Shown one piece after another: positions 36,079-43,528 of a DNA stretch of 64,000 nt (positions are counted from its first letter, which is position 1; every line of letters begins with the position of its first letter). The notes beneath the pieces were generated by a model. That model did not search any database and was not told where the DNA came from. It worked only from the letters and a program-made list of their open reading frames with translations. The stretch comes from Niabella pedocola (GTDB lineage: Bacteria > Bacteroidota > Bacteroidia > Chitinophagales > Chitinophagaceae), in the NCBI RefSeq assembly GCF_021044425.1, contig NZ_JAJNEC010000004.1:558001-622000 (forward strand). Direction: 5' to 3'. A program made the translations under genes and the position numbers.

Positions 36079-37428
36079 TTATTCTCCCGAATAAATTTCG
36101 TTTAACGCATTTCTATATTCAAGTCCTCCTGTAACCGTTGCTCCCAGGGCTTTTAGGTGATCATAGAAATCCGGATAGGATTTGTTGATGGCTTCTGCAT
36201 CTTCAATGGTTACCGCACTATCTGCTTTTAAAGCAGCAGTAGCACAGGCCATCGCGATGCGGTGATCATGCCGGGAATGCACCAAGGCGCCTTTCAAAGG
36301 ACCTCCGTGTACGTGCATAAGGTCGCCATCCAGGTCTACACGGATCCCCATTTTTCCAAATTCTTCCTGCAGCGTTATGCCTCTGTCGCTTTCCTTATGT
36401 GCCAACCGGCTTACCCCTTTAATAACGGATACGCCCTTACAATTGGCAGCCAGTGCCACCAGGGGAGGAAACAGGTCCGGACAATCGGTGGCATCAAATT
36501 CAAAGGCGGTCATGGGTGCTGCATGCAATGTAATGCCCTTTGCATCCATGGCAATGCCCGCATTGGCCGCCATCAATGCTTCTATGATTTTTTTATCGGC
36601 TTGCGTGCTGGTTTGTTGCAAACCCTGAACCCGGATATCACCCGCAATGGCGCCAGCTACCAGCAAAAAGGCGCCACCGCTCCAATCGCCTTCAACGGTG
36701 TAGTTGATTTGGGATTCGAGGTTTGAGATTTGAGATTCAGGTTGGGCCGCAGCGAACGTAAACGTTTCATAGTTGTCGTTTTCAGGCACCTGCAAACCAA
36801 ATTGTTTCATTACGTTCAGTGTAAGATCGATATAGGGCCGGCTCTTCAGGTCGTTTACCCGGATGGTTACCGGTTCTGCAAGCGGGGCTGCAGCAAAGGC
36901 CATCAGCAATCCCGTAAGGAACTGCGAACTCAGTGAGCCGTCGATGGTAATGGCCCGGGGCCGTAAAGGTCCGTTCACTTTCAGCGGCAATTTCCCGTTA
37001 TTGGAGGCAATGGTTACGCCCAGCTGCGGCAATATCTCATCAAAAAAATCCATCGGACGGGTTACCAGGCTCCCTTCCCCATTAATCACCACTTCATTAT
37101 TACACAACGCTACAATGGGGGTAAACATCCGGATACTTAAACCGCTTTCACCACAGTTCACAGCGTTTTCCTTAGATACAATATGAGCAGGATCATTCAA
37201 AAACCGGCTTTCAATGGCGATGGTTTCCTTATCGATCTCTGTAATCTCCGCCCCCAATGCTTTTATAATGCCCATGGCGGCCATATCATCATTGCTATGA
37301 CCGGGATTTTTTATGATCACTTTCTGTGTAGACAGCAAGGCTGCTGCACAGGCCCGTTGCATAGAGCTCTTGGAAGCTGCGGCATAAATGTTGCCGGATA
37401 ATGTTGAAGGATGTATGGTTATATTCAT
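36079..37428 (-). CDS. aroA: 3-phosphoshikimate 1-carboxyvinyltransferase (EPSP synthase)
   Basis: A 449-residue AroA that joins shikimate-3-phosphate and PEP. Family segments are ASKSSMQRACAAALL, NCGESGLSIRMFTPI, DGSLSSQFLTGLLMAFA, YTVEGDWSGGAFLLVAGA, RLAHKESDRG and HDHRIAMACATAAL. An insertion around residues 230-241 (PESQISNLESQIN), just before YTVEGDWSGG, is encoded exactly by a 35-bp array of the 7-bp repeat. It is unlike the rest of the protein and seems to be an in-frame repeat intrusion in a surface loop. The gene lies between aroB and aroC in the operon. Confidence 0.93.
   Translation of the reverse strand: MNITIHPSTLSGNIYAAASKSSMQRACAAALLSTQKVIIKNPGHSNDDMAAMGIIKALGAEITEIDKETIAIESRFLNDPAHIVSKENAVNCGESGLSIRMFTPIVALCNNEVVINGEGSLVTRPMDFFDEILPQLGVTIASNNGKLPLKVNGPLRPRAITIDGSLSSQFLTGLLMAFAAAPLAEPVTIRVNDLKSRPYIDLTLNVMKQFGLQVPENDNYETFTFAAAQPESQISNLESQINYTVEGDWSGGAFLLVAGAIAGDIRVQGLQQTSTQADKKIIEALMAANAGIAMDAKGITLHAAPMTAFEFDATDCPDLFPPLVALAANCKGVSVIKGVSRLAHKESDRGITLQEEFGKMGIRVDLDGDLMHVHGGPLKGALVHSRHDHRIAMACATAALKADSAVTIEDAEAINKSYPDFYDHLKALGATVTGGLEYRNALNEIYSGE
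36706..36740. repeat. 7-bp tandem repeat array inside aroA
   Basis: Five units GATTTGG, GATTCGA, GGTTTGA, GATTTGA, GATTCAG in strict register, within the aroA coding sequence. The same unit family occurs in the intergenic arrays on both sides of aroA. Confidence 0.7.
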
Positions 37429-37440
37429 TCCGATTTGGGT

Positions 37441-37524
37441 TTGAGATTTGGATTCGAGATACCAGATGTCAGATTTCAGACTCCAGATATCAGATTTGAG
37501 ATTTCAGATTTCAGATTTGAGATC
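37441..37524. repeat. Degenerate 7-bp repeat tract (AGATTTC / AGATTTG type)
   Basis: Repeated AGATTTC, AGATTTG, AGATATC, AGATGTC-like units, mostly with 7-base spacing and some register slips, upstream of aroA. Confidence 0.55.
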
Positions 37525-37550
37525 CGGGAATTGAGCGTTGGGTCATCGAT

Positions 37551-37620
37551 TTCAGCGTTCAGCTGTCAGCTCTCAGCCTTTAGCTCTCAGCCTTTAGCTT
37601 TCAGCATTTAGCGTTCAGGG
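37551..37620. repeat. Degenerate 7-bp tandem repeat array (TTCAGCT type), 10 units
   Basis: Ten units in perfect register, for example TTCAGCG, TTCAGCT, GTCAGCT, CTCAGCC, TTTAGCT, CTCAGCC, TTTAGCT, TTCAGCA, TTTAGCG, TTCAGGG. The array ends directly before the aroB stop codon. Confidence 0.75.
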
Positions 37621-37621
37621 T

Positions 37622-38638
37622 TTATAATTTATTGATTATTTTTTCCAGTTGTTGCATGCGGATGGGTGTTACCACGCCTTTTCCGATCTTGTCCAGCAAT
37701 ACGAAGTTCATTTCCTTTTGCTCGCGCTTTTTATCCATCTTGAGGCCGTTAAACACTTTTTGTTTATCAAAGGAGGCATACGTTGGCAACTGGTATTGTT
37801 CCAGCAATGCCACCACATCGGCCGTCTGCGAAAAGCCTCTTAGCTGTTCTGAAATATGGCAGGCATAAGTAGTGCCGATCGCAACGGCCTGCCCGTGCAT
37901 CAGCTCATATTCTTTTTCCAGGGCATGCCCGATGGTATGGCCCAGGTTCAGTAAACGGCGATCGCCTTTTTCAAACTCATCTTTCTGCACCACTTTTGTT
38001 TTGATGAGGGCATTACGCTGGATCAGGCTGCTGAGTTTCTTCTTATCTTTTTGATATCCGGCGAGGGATTCCTGCTGCAGCTGCTTAAACATAGCAGCAT
38101 CCTTGATACAGGCATGTTTAATGATTTCCGCAAAGCCGTTTTCCCATTCATTTTGGGGAAGCGACTGTAAAAATGCCACGTCGTGCAAAATAAAAGAAGG
38201 CTGCCGGATGATTCCTACCAGGTTCTTGTAGCGGTCTACATCAATACCGTTCTTTCCGCCAATGGAAGCATCCACCAGCGCCAGTATAGACGTTGGCACA
38301 AAGCCAAAACGGATCCCGCGCATGTAAATAGAAGCAATGTAACCGGTCAGATCCGTAATCACACCGCCGCCCACGCCTACCAGCACCGTCTTCCGGTCCG
38401 CTTCCATTTTTATCAGCGTATCGATCACCTCATCTACGGTGGCCTGTACCTTATATTCTTCGCCCGGCTTCAGCACGATTACATTCAATCCTTTGAAAAC
38501 AGCCGGATGCGCTTTAAAAATATGTTCATCCGTGATCACTACAAGGAATTTCTTATCAGCGATCTTCGTTACCTGTTTAAAGGAACTGTCGAAATAAAAA
38601 TGCGTGGAGACGTTTGAAAATTTTATGCTTTTTTCCAT
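37622..38638 (-). CDS. aroB: 3-dehydroquinate synthase
   Basis: A 338-residue AroB converting DAHP to 3-dehydroquinate (NAD and a divalent metal). Signatures are VGVGGGVITDLTGYIASIYMRGI, PTSILALVDASIGGKNGID, the FAEIIKHACI segment, and NLGHTIGHALE with metal-binding His. The start at 38638 was chosen; the frame is open 14 codons further (NYSPFTIHYSS), but those codons come from the 7-bp repeat array. It lies between the DAHP synthase gene and aroA. Confidence 0.95.
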   Translation of the reverse strand: MEKSIKFSNVSTHFYFDSSFKQVTKIADKKFLVVITDEHIFKAHPAVFKGLNVIVLKPGEEYKVQATVDEVIDTLIKMEADRKTVLVGVGGGVITDLTGYIASIYMRGIRFGFVPTSILALVDASIGGKNGIDVDRYKNLVGIIRQPSFILHDVAFLQSLPQNEWENGFAEIIKHACIKDAAMFKQLQQESLAGYQKDKKKLSSLIQRNALIKTKVVQKDEFEKGDRRLLNLGHTIGHALEKEYELMHGQAVAIGTTYACHISEQLRGFSQTADVVALLEQYQLPTYASFDKQKVFNGLKMDKKREQKEMNFVLLDKIGKGVVTPIRMQQLEKIINKL

Positions 38639-38647
38639 TCCAGATGA

Positions 38648-38696
38648 TGAATAATGAATAGTGAATGGTGAATAGTTCATAGATCATAGTTGAAGG
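38648..38696. repeat. Degenerate 7-bp tandem repeat array (TGAATAG type), 7 units
   Basis: Units TGAATAA, TGAATAG, TGAATGG, TGAATAG, TTCATAG, ATCATAG, TTGAAGG directly upstream of the aroB start, in the spacer after the DAHP synthase gene. Confidence 0.6.
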
Positions 38697-38742
38697 AATG
38701 CATCACACTATAATCTATGAACTATATTTTATGATCAATGAA

Positions 38743-39834
38743 CTATTGGGCGTCCATGATATTCTTCTGATGATTGATGCTTTCCAGGTGCACGGCATCC
38801 AGGTACTTCATGATGAAGTCTTTGCTCAATCCCAGTTTTTCACCTTTTGCCATCATTTTATCCAGGATCTCCTGCCATCGGTTGGTTTGCAGGATGGTAA
38901 GGTTATTTTCTTTTTTATACTGGCCGATCTGATCAGCGATCTTCATGCGCTGGGAAAGGATCTGCAGCATTTCATCATCCAGGTGATTGATCTGCTGACG
39001 CAGTTTCTCCAATCCGCCCTGTAAAGCTGAGTTATCGTTATTTTCCTTTCTCCACACAATGGCTTCCAGCATTTCTTTCAGACGCTCCGGTGTTACCTGT
39101 TGTTTGGCATCGCTCCAGGCATTATCCGGATCGATATGTGATTCGATCATCACACCATCGTAATCGAGGTCGATGGCTTTCTGCGCCACATCAAACAGAC
39201 CGTCGCGGTTACCACAGATATGAGAAGGATCATTAATGATCAGCAGTTCGGGGAAACGTAATTTCATTTCGATGGCCAGGTGCCACATCGGGGCGTTGCG
39301 GTATTGTGTATTTCCGTAAGAGGAAAATCCGCGATGGATCAGCCCGATATCTTTGATACCCGCGCGGGAAATACGCTCCACGCCGCCGCTCCACAATTCC
39401 AGATCCGGGTTAATTGGATTTTTAACCAGTACCGGTACGTCAACACCTCTTAACGCATCGGCTATTTCCTGTACGCTGAACGGGTTTACCGTAGTGCGCG
39501 CACCTACCCACAAGATGTCTACATCAAATGTAAGCGCATCTTCAACCTGCTTTGCGGTGGCTACTTCCACTGCTGTTGGGAGGCCGGTGGCTTTTTTTGC
39601 GGCCTGCAACCAGGGCAACCCTTTTGCACCAATGCCTTCAAACATACCGGGTTTGGTTCTGGGTTTCCAGATGCCTGCACGCAGTGCATCTACTTTACCG
39701 GTAGCAGCAAGGCGTTGAGCGGTAGCTACTACCTGTTCTTCTGTTTCAGCGCTGCAGGGCCCGCTGATGATGATCGGGCGCTTGGCCCATACCTGTTTTG
39801 TTTTTTCTTTATCCGTCATTTCAAGAGTTTTCAT
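38743..39834 (-). CDS. Bifunctional DAHP synthase / chorismate mutase
   Basis: A 363-residue fusion. Residues 1-255 are a type I-beta DAHP synthase (IIISGPCSAETEEQ, LRAGIWKPRTKPGMFEG, VLVKNPINPD, IINDPSHICGNRDG, GVMIESHIDPDNAWSDAKQQ), the entry step from PEP and erythrose-4-phosphate. Residues 265-350 are an AroQ-type chorismate mutase (LEKLRQQINHLDDEMLQILSQRMKIADQIGQYKKEN). Fusion with chorismate mutase at the C-terminus is common in Bacteroidota and allows prephenate or chorismate to feed back on the synthase. It is in the Phe-leader operon, so the pathway entry step may be under the same attenuation. Confidence 0.94.
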   Translation of the reverse strand: MKTLEMTDKEKTKQVWAKRPIIISGPCSAETEEQVVATAQRLAATGKVDALRAGIWKPRTKPGMFEGIGAKGLPWLQAAKKATGLPTAVEVATAKQVEDALTFDVDILWVGARTTVNPFSVQEIADALRGVDVPVLVKNPINPDLELWSGGVERISRAGIKDIGLIHRGFSSYGNTQYRNAPMWHLAIEMKLRFPELLIINDPSHICGNRDGLFDVAQKAIDLDYDGVMIESHIDPDNAWSDAKQQVTPERLKEMLEAIVWRKENNDNSALQGGLEKLRQQINHLDDEMLQILSQRMKIADQIGQYKKENNLTILQTNRWQEILDKMMAKGEKLGLSKDFIMKYLDAVHLESINHQKNIMDAQ

Positions 39835-39873
39835 TTTGCCTGTGAATTTTTAGAGTTTTTATTTTTATATGCG

Positions 39874-40725
39874 TTATTTAATGATGCGCCGGATCTTATT
39901 GGCATCTGCGATCAGTGCCTGTAAGCGGCCGGGATCATTGCCCTGTATGGATTCTTTAAACCGGGTGAGCTGATCGATATGCTCGGTTAATACGTCGATA
40001 ATATTGTCCTTGTTCTGCATAAAAATGGGCACCCACATATCCGGGTTACTTTTAGCAAGCCGTACCGTGCTTTCAAAACCCGCCGACGCGATCTCAAAAA
40101 TGGCACTTTCCACTTTTTCCTTTTCCAGTACCGTGTTGGCCAGCGCAAAGGATGTAATATGACTGATATGACTTACATAAGCCACATGCAGATCATGCGC
40201 CCTTGCTTCCATTTCTACCACCCGCATGCCGATCTTGGCATACATTTTCTTCACCCAGTCCAGGGCATCTGCGTCGGATTCATCCGGGTTGCAAATGATC
40301 ACGGCTTTTCCTTCAAAGGCCCCGCGTACGGCCGATTTCGGACCGCTGTATTCGGTTCCCCACATGGGGTGCGTTGCTACAAAGCGTCCCCGTTTCGGAT
40401 GCTCTTTCAACACATCAATGACCGAAGCCTTGGTAGAGCCCATGTCCATCACGATCTGGTCGGTTACCTTATCCATGATCTGTGGCAGCAAATGTACCAT
40501 TTTGTTTACCGGTATGGCCAGTACAATCACCTCTGCTTCCGCGATGGCCTCTTCCAGTTCCTGGATCTCATCGACCAGTTCGTATTCCAACGCCTGCTCC
40601 GCGTGTTCGCTGCTCGATTCCACACCAATCAGTTTGGAGGAGAGTTTTTTCTCATGTAACTGCAGGGCGATCGATCCCCCGATGAGTCCAACTCCAATTA
40701 TTGCGATTCTTTTGCGATTGCTCAT
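39874..40725 (-). CDS. tyrA: Prephenate dehydrogenase
   Basis: A 283-residue TyrA that oxidises prephenate to 4-hydroxyphenylpyruvate for tyrosine. The NAD site IAIIGVGLIGGSIALQL is at the N-terminus, followed by VIVLAIPVNKMVHLLPQI, DMGSTKASVIDVL and THPMWGTEYSGPKSAV with the catalytic His, and HVAYVSHISHITSFALA. No ACT or chorismate mutase domain is attached; the mutase is on the DAHP synthase. It follows the aminotransferase gene by 33 bp. Confidence 0.93.
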   Translation of the reverse strand: MSNRKRIAIIGVGLIGGSIALQLHEKKLSSKLIGVESSSEHAEQALEYELVDEIQELEEAIAEAEVIVLAIPVNKMVHLLPQIMDKVTDQIVMDMGSTKASVIDVLKEHPKRGRFVATHPMWGTEYSGPKSAVRGAFEGKAVIICNPDESDADALDWVKKMYAKIGMRVVEMEARAHDLHVAYVSHISHITSFALANTVLEKEKVESAIFEIASAGFESTVRLAKSNPDMWVPIFMQNKDNIIDVLTEHIDQLTRFKESIQGNDPGRLQALIADANKIRRIIK

Positions 40726-40758
40726 TGATTCCTTATGCTTGATACGTAATACAGGTAC

Positions 40759-41928
40759 TCAACTTCTGATCTTTGTGATTTGGGTATTTACCCGGGCTAT
40801 GGCTTCGTCGAACCGCTGCACAGATCCGCATAAACTGATCCGGATATAACGGTCGCCGGCATCGCCAAAGATCCCACCGGGCGTTATAAATACATCCGCA
40901 TTGTACAATACTGCATCCGCCAGCTCATACCCGTCTTTATAACCTTCCGGAATGGCCGCCCAAACAAACAGGCCTACCTGTTCTTTGGAATAACGGCAAC
41001 CCAGCAGATCGAGCAGGTCGTAAACCTTTTTTCTTCGTGCGCTATAAACGGCATTTACTTCTTCGTGCCAGTCGTTGCCCAAGCTCAAAGCCGTGGCGGC
41101 CGCCAGTTGTACCGGCAGGAACATGCCGCTGTCCATATTGCTTTTAAAGCGCAATACCTCATTTATCCGTACTGCAGCCCCGCACAGCACCCCTACACGC
41201 CAGCCGGCCATATTGTGCGACTTACTGAGCGAGTTGAGTTCTACCGTTACCTCTTTGGCACCATCAATGCTCAGGATACTGGCGGGATGTTCATTAAGAA
41301 TAAAGCTGTATGGATTATCGTGCACCAGCAGGATCCCGTGTTTTTTTGCAAAAGCGATCAGCTTTCTGAATACCTCCATATCCGGCTGCTGCCCCGTTGG
41401 CATCTGCGGATAGTTTACAAACATCAGCTTTACCCTTGAAAGATCTTTTGTTTCTATCGCTTCCAGATCCGGCTGGTAACCATTTGCTTCTTTTAATTCA
41501 TAGTCGATGCATACCCCACCGGCAATGGTTACATTGCTCCGGTAGGTAGGATAGCCGGGATTGGGCACCAGGGCGGCATCGCCCTCGTTGAGATAGGTCA
41601 TACAAATATGCATGATCCCTTCTTTACTGCCGATTAACGGTAATACCTCCGCTTCGGGGTTCAGCTCCACACCGTACCAGCGGCGGTACCAACCGGCAAA
41701 CGCCTCCCGCAGTACCGGGCTTCCCTTATAGTTTTGATACCCGTGTACATTCGGTTTCTGGGCCTCTTCCTGAAGGGTCTGGATCACCTCCGGGTGCGGC
41801 GGCAGATCGGGGCTCCCGATCCCCAGGTTGATAATATGCTTCCCCTGCTTGTTCAGCTCGTCGATCTCCCGCAGCTTTTTGGAGAAATAGTATTCTCCCA
41901 CTCCCTGTAATCTTTTTGCTATTTCCAT
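40759..41928 (-). CDS. Class I/II PLP aminotransferase (probable aromatic)
   Basis: A 389-residue fold-type I aminotransferase. Key segments are INLGIGSPDLPPHPEVIQTL, GSKEGIMHICMTYL, PNPGYPTYRSNVTIAGG, FVNYPQMPTGQQPD, VHDNPYSFILNE, and the PLP Lys in ELNSLSKSHNMAGWRVG. Its place between pheA and tyrA, overlapping pheA by 10 bp, indicates that it transaminates phenylpyruvate and hydroxyphenylpyruvate, the last step to Phe and Tyr. Prephenate as a substrate cannot be excluded. Confidence 0.9.
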   Translation of the reverse strand: MEIAKRLQGVGEYYFSKKLREIDELNKQGKHIINLGIGSPDLPPHPEVIQTLQEEAQKPNVHGYQNYKGSPVLREAFAGWYRRWYGVELNPEAEVLPLIGSKEGIMHICMTYLNEGDAALVPNPGYPTYRSNVTIAGGVCIDYELKEANGYQPDLEAIETKDLSRVKLMFVNYPQMPTGQQPDMEVFRKLIAFAKKHGILLVHDNPYSFILNEHPASILSIDGAKEVTVELNSLSKSHNMAGWRVGVLCGAAVRINEVLRFKSNMDSGMFLPVQLAAATALSLGNDWHEEVNAVYSARRKKVYDLLDLLGCRYSKEQVGLFVWAAIPEGYKDGYELADAVLYNADVFITPGGIFGDAGDRYIRISLCGSVQRFDEAIARVNTQITKIRS

Positions 41929-42758
41929 GAACCTCTTTTATAAATGCCGTAAATTTTCAACCCGGTGGTTACTGGTTTTATCTTTTCCATCACCTTTTCG
42001 AAATCACTGATCTGCTCAAATTCCATATCTGCATGAAACTGGTACCGGAATTCCGTTCCCGGAATGGGAAAACTCTGGAGTTTGGTCAGGTTTACCTCTT
42101 CTTTTGAAATGATGGACAGCACCCGGGCCAGGCTTCCCTTGGAATGATCTGTATGGAAATTGATGGATGCTTTATTGCCTTCCGTGCTTTCTGTAAGCTC
42201 TTCTTTCCGGCGCAGTACCAAAAAACGGGTATAGTTATTCTTTAATGTTTGAATTTTTGGGGCGATGATCTTTAACCCATAAAGCTCCGCCGCCAGTTTG
42301 CTGGCAATGGCCGCTATATGCCGGGCTTTATGTTGTGCAATATGCCGGGCGCTCAGGGCCGTATCCTCTGCATCCACCAGCTTCCACCGGAACTGATCAA
42401 GGTATTCGTAGCATTGCTGCAGGGCCATGGTGTGGGAATGCACTTCTTTAATATCCTCGAGCTCCACATCATGGTTTACTAGCAAATTCTGATTGATCTG
42501 CATATATACTTCACCTACGATCCGCAGATCGCTCGCTTGCAATAAGTTATAATTGGGAAGAATGCTACCTGCAATTGAGTTTTCAATCGCCATCAGGCAG
42601 CCATCCGTACGGTTAGGGTCCTTAGCCGCCGCAATTACTTCCTTAAAGGTATCGCAGCACTCTACCGTTACTTTTCTCTTGAAAAAGAGGTTTGCCGCTT
42701 CCTGGTGAAAGCTTCCTTCATACCCCTGTATAGCCATGTGTACGGTATCTGCCTGCAT
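41919..42758 (-). CDS. pheA: Prephenate dehydratase
   Basis: A 279-residue PheA, converting prephenate to phenylpyruvate. The PDT domain has the catalytic NYTRFLVL motif near residue 170 and IENSIAGSILPNYNLL, ALSARHIAQ. A C-terminal ACT domain follows (SKGSLARVLSIISKEEVNLTKLQSFPIPG). The classical ACT Phe-binding motifs GALV and ESRP are replaced by GSLA and QSFP, so feedback inhibition may be altered. Unlike the E. coli protein it has no chorismate mutase, which is on the DAHP synthase. It is the first gene of the aromatic operon, 38 bp after the leader terminator. ATG at 42758, or 42737. Confidence 0.95.
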   Translation of the reverse strand: MQADTVHMAIQGYEGSFHQEAANLFFKRKVTVECCDTFKEVIAAAKDPNRTDGCLMAIENSIAGSILPNYNLLQASDLRIVGEVYMQINQNLLVNHDVELEDIKEVHSHTMALQQCYEYLDQFRWKLVDAEDTALSARHIAQHKARHIAAIASKLAAELYGLKIIAPKIQTLKNNYTRFLVLRRKEELTESTEGNKASINFHTDHSKGSLARVLSIISKEEVNLTKLQSFPIPGTEFRYQFHADMEFEQISDFEKVMEKIKPVTTGLKIYGIYKRGSWK

Positions 42759-42795
42759 TGTTCCCTTTGTTATTTTTTCCGTTAATTACAAAAAA

Positions 42796-42818
42796 ATCCC
42801 GGCCTCTTCTGCCGGGAT
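42796..42818 (-). terminator. Attenuator terminator upstream of pheA (segments 3 and 4)
   Basis: On the minus strand ATCCCGGC, a 7-base loop AGAAGAG, then GCCGGGAT and seven T. This is an intrinsic terminator in front of pheA, between the Phe leader peptide and the gene. Segment 3 (CCCGGC, 42811-42816) could instead pair with GCCGGG at 42867-42872 inside the leader peptide frame, the same sequence as segment 4 (42798-42803). The two alternatives form a terminator/antiterminator switch. Confidence 0.85.
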
Positions 42819-42847
42819 TCTTTATGTTGAATATGTTGTTACAAATT

Positions 42848-42931
42848 TTATTTCAACAAAAATGCACCCGGCTTTCCGCTAAAGAAGAAAAAGCTAAAAT
42901 AAAACCAGGTAAAAAATTTTGCTGCTCTCAT
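42848..42931 (-). CDS. Phe-rich leader peptide of the aromatic operon attenuator
   Basis: A 27-codon frame with ATG at 42931 and TAA at 42848. Nine codons are Phe: residues 6, 7, 10, 12, 14-17 and 24; residue 9 is Trp and 11 Tyr. The core reads FFTWFYFSFFFFS. A promoter box lies ten bases before the ATG. Segment 1, ACCTGG (Thr8-Trp9 codons, 42905-42910), can pair with CCGGGT (segment 2, 42866-42871) at codons 21-22, and segment 2 can pair with segment 3 of the terminator. If charged tRNA-Phe is short, a ribosome stalled near codons 6-14 would cover segment 1, free segment 2 to bind segment 3 and stop terminator formation, so pheA would be read. The plan is that of E. coli pheL. Function is inferred from sequence only. 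Confidence 0.82.
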   Translation of the reverse strand: MRAAKFFTWFYFSFFFFSGKPGAFLLK

Positions 42932-42941
42932 AATTGAGGCC

Positions 42942-42949
42942 CAAATATA
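42942..42949 (-). promoter_or_regulatory. -7 promoter box TATATTTG of the aromatic operon leader
   Basis: A full TAnnTTTG match on the minus strand; TTTTG at 42968-42972 lies 18 bases upstream as a -33 element. Predicted initiation a few bases before the leader ATG. Confidence 0.65.
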
Positions 42950-42972
42950 AAACGAAATTCTAAATTTCAAAA

Positions 42973-43428
42973 TAAATATTTCAAAAATATTTTAAAACTA
43001 ACGCTAGTTGTTAGGCAAAATTCATTCAACTCCTTCCCCTTTTCAAATACCTGCAACCGGTCAGCCATCGCATTCCTTCCCTACGTTTCCCGAAAAAAAC
43101 GCCGGGAACAGAGGCATTGCACGCACGGGAACCTTCATAAGCGGGCCCACTGCATTGATGACAGACGTCCGCAGCCGTAAAACCATTGTCCGCTGGAAGT
43201 AGCAATCTCCGTTGCGTTTAGCAGGTCAAACATCTCCCAATCAATGCCGGAAAAAGGGCCTGCGGAATCCCCGAAATCTGGTCCTGATTCACACCGCGAT
43301 GCCGGACGCAACCGGCAACCCAAGCCACTCCGAAACAGGCAGTTCCACGTTTTTTTTAGTTGCTTCGGAAGCCTCAAAAATTTTTTATTTTCCCCTTAAT
43401 TATTTTTTAACAAATGCCCCGCAAATCA
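42973..43428. other. Intergenic region without recognised gene
   Basis: Spacer between the divergent pheA leader and the OmpA-like gene. Short frames on both strands give no recognisable protein; the outer parts are A/T-rich. Confidence 0.3.
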
Positions 43429-43436
43429 TATATTTG
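43429..43436 (+). promoter_or_regulatory. -7 promoter box TATATTTG of the OmpA-like gene
   Basis: A full TAnnTTTG match; predicted 5' leader of roughly 85-90 bases before the ATG at 43529. Confidence 0.55.
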
Positions 43437-43528
43437 CACGTCACTATATATTTTCTGCTGTTTCTGTTTCCCTAAAGGAACTGCTGAAATGACACTGCCG
43501 AGTATAAGTATATCAAAACCTAAAATAT

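Noticed and set aside
31119..37620. Tandem repeats as CRISPR arrays
   Set aside because: Units are only 7 bp with no unique spacers, and no cas gene is in the window.
42796..42818. Simple end-of-operon terminator for a gene to the right
   Set aside because: No leftward gene other than the Phe-rich leader frame ends before it; the hairpin lies upstream of pheA and fits an attenuator.
43135..43377. 80-codon minus-strand frame upstream of the OmpA-like gene
   Set aside because: No recognisable family, no promoter, and unusual composition; treated as non-coding.
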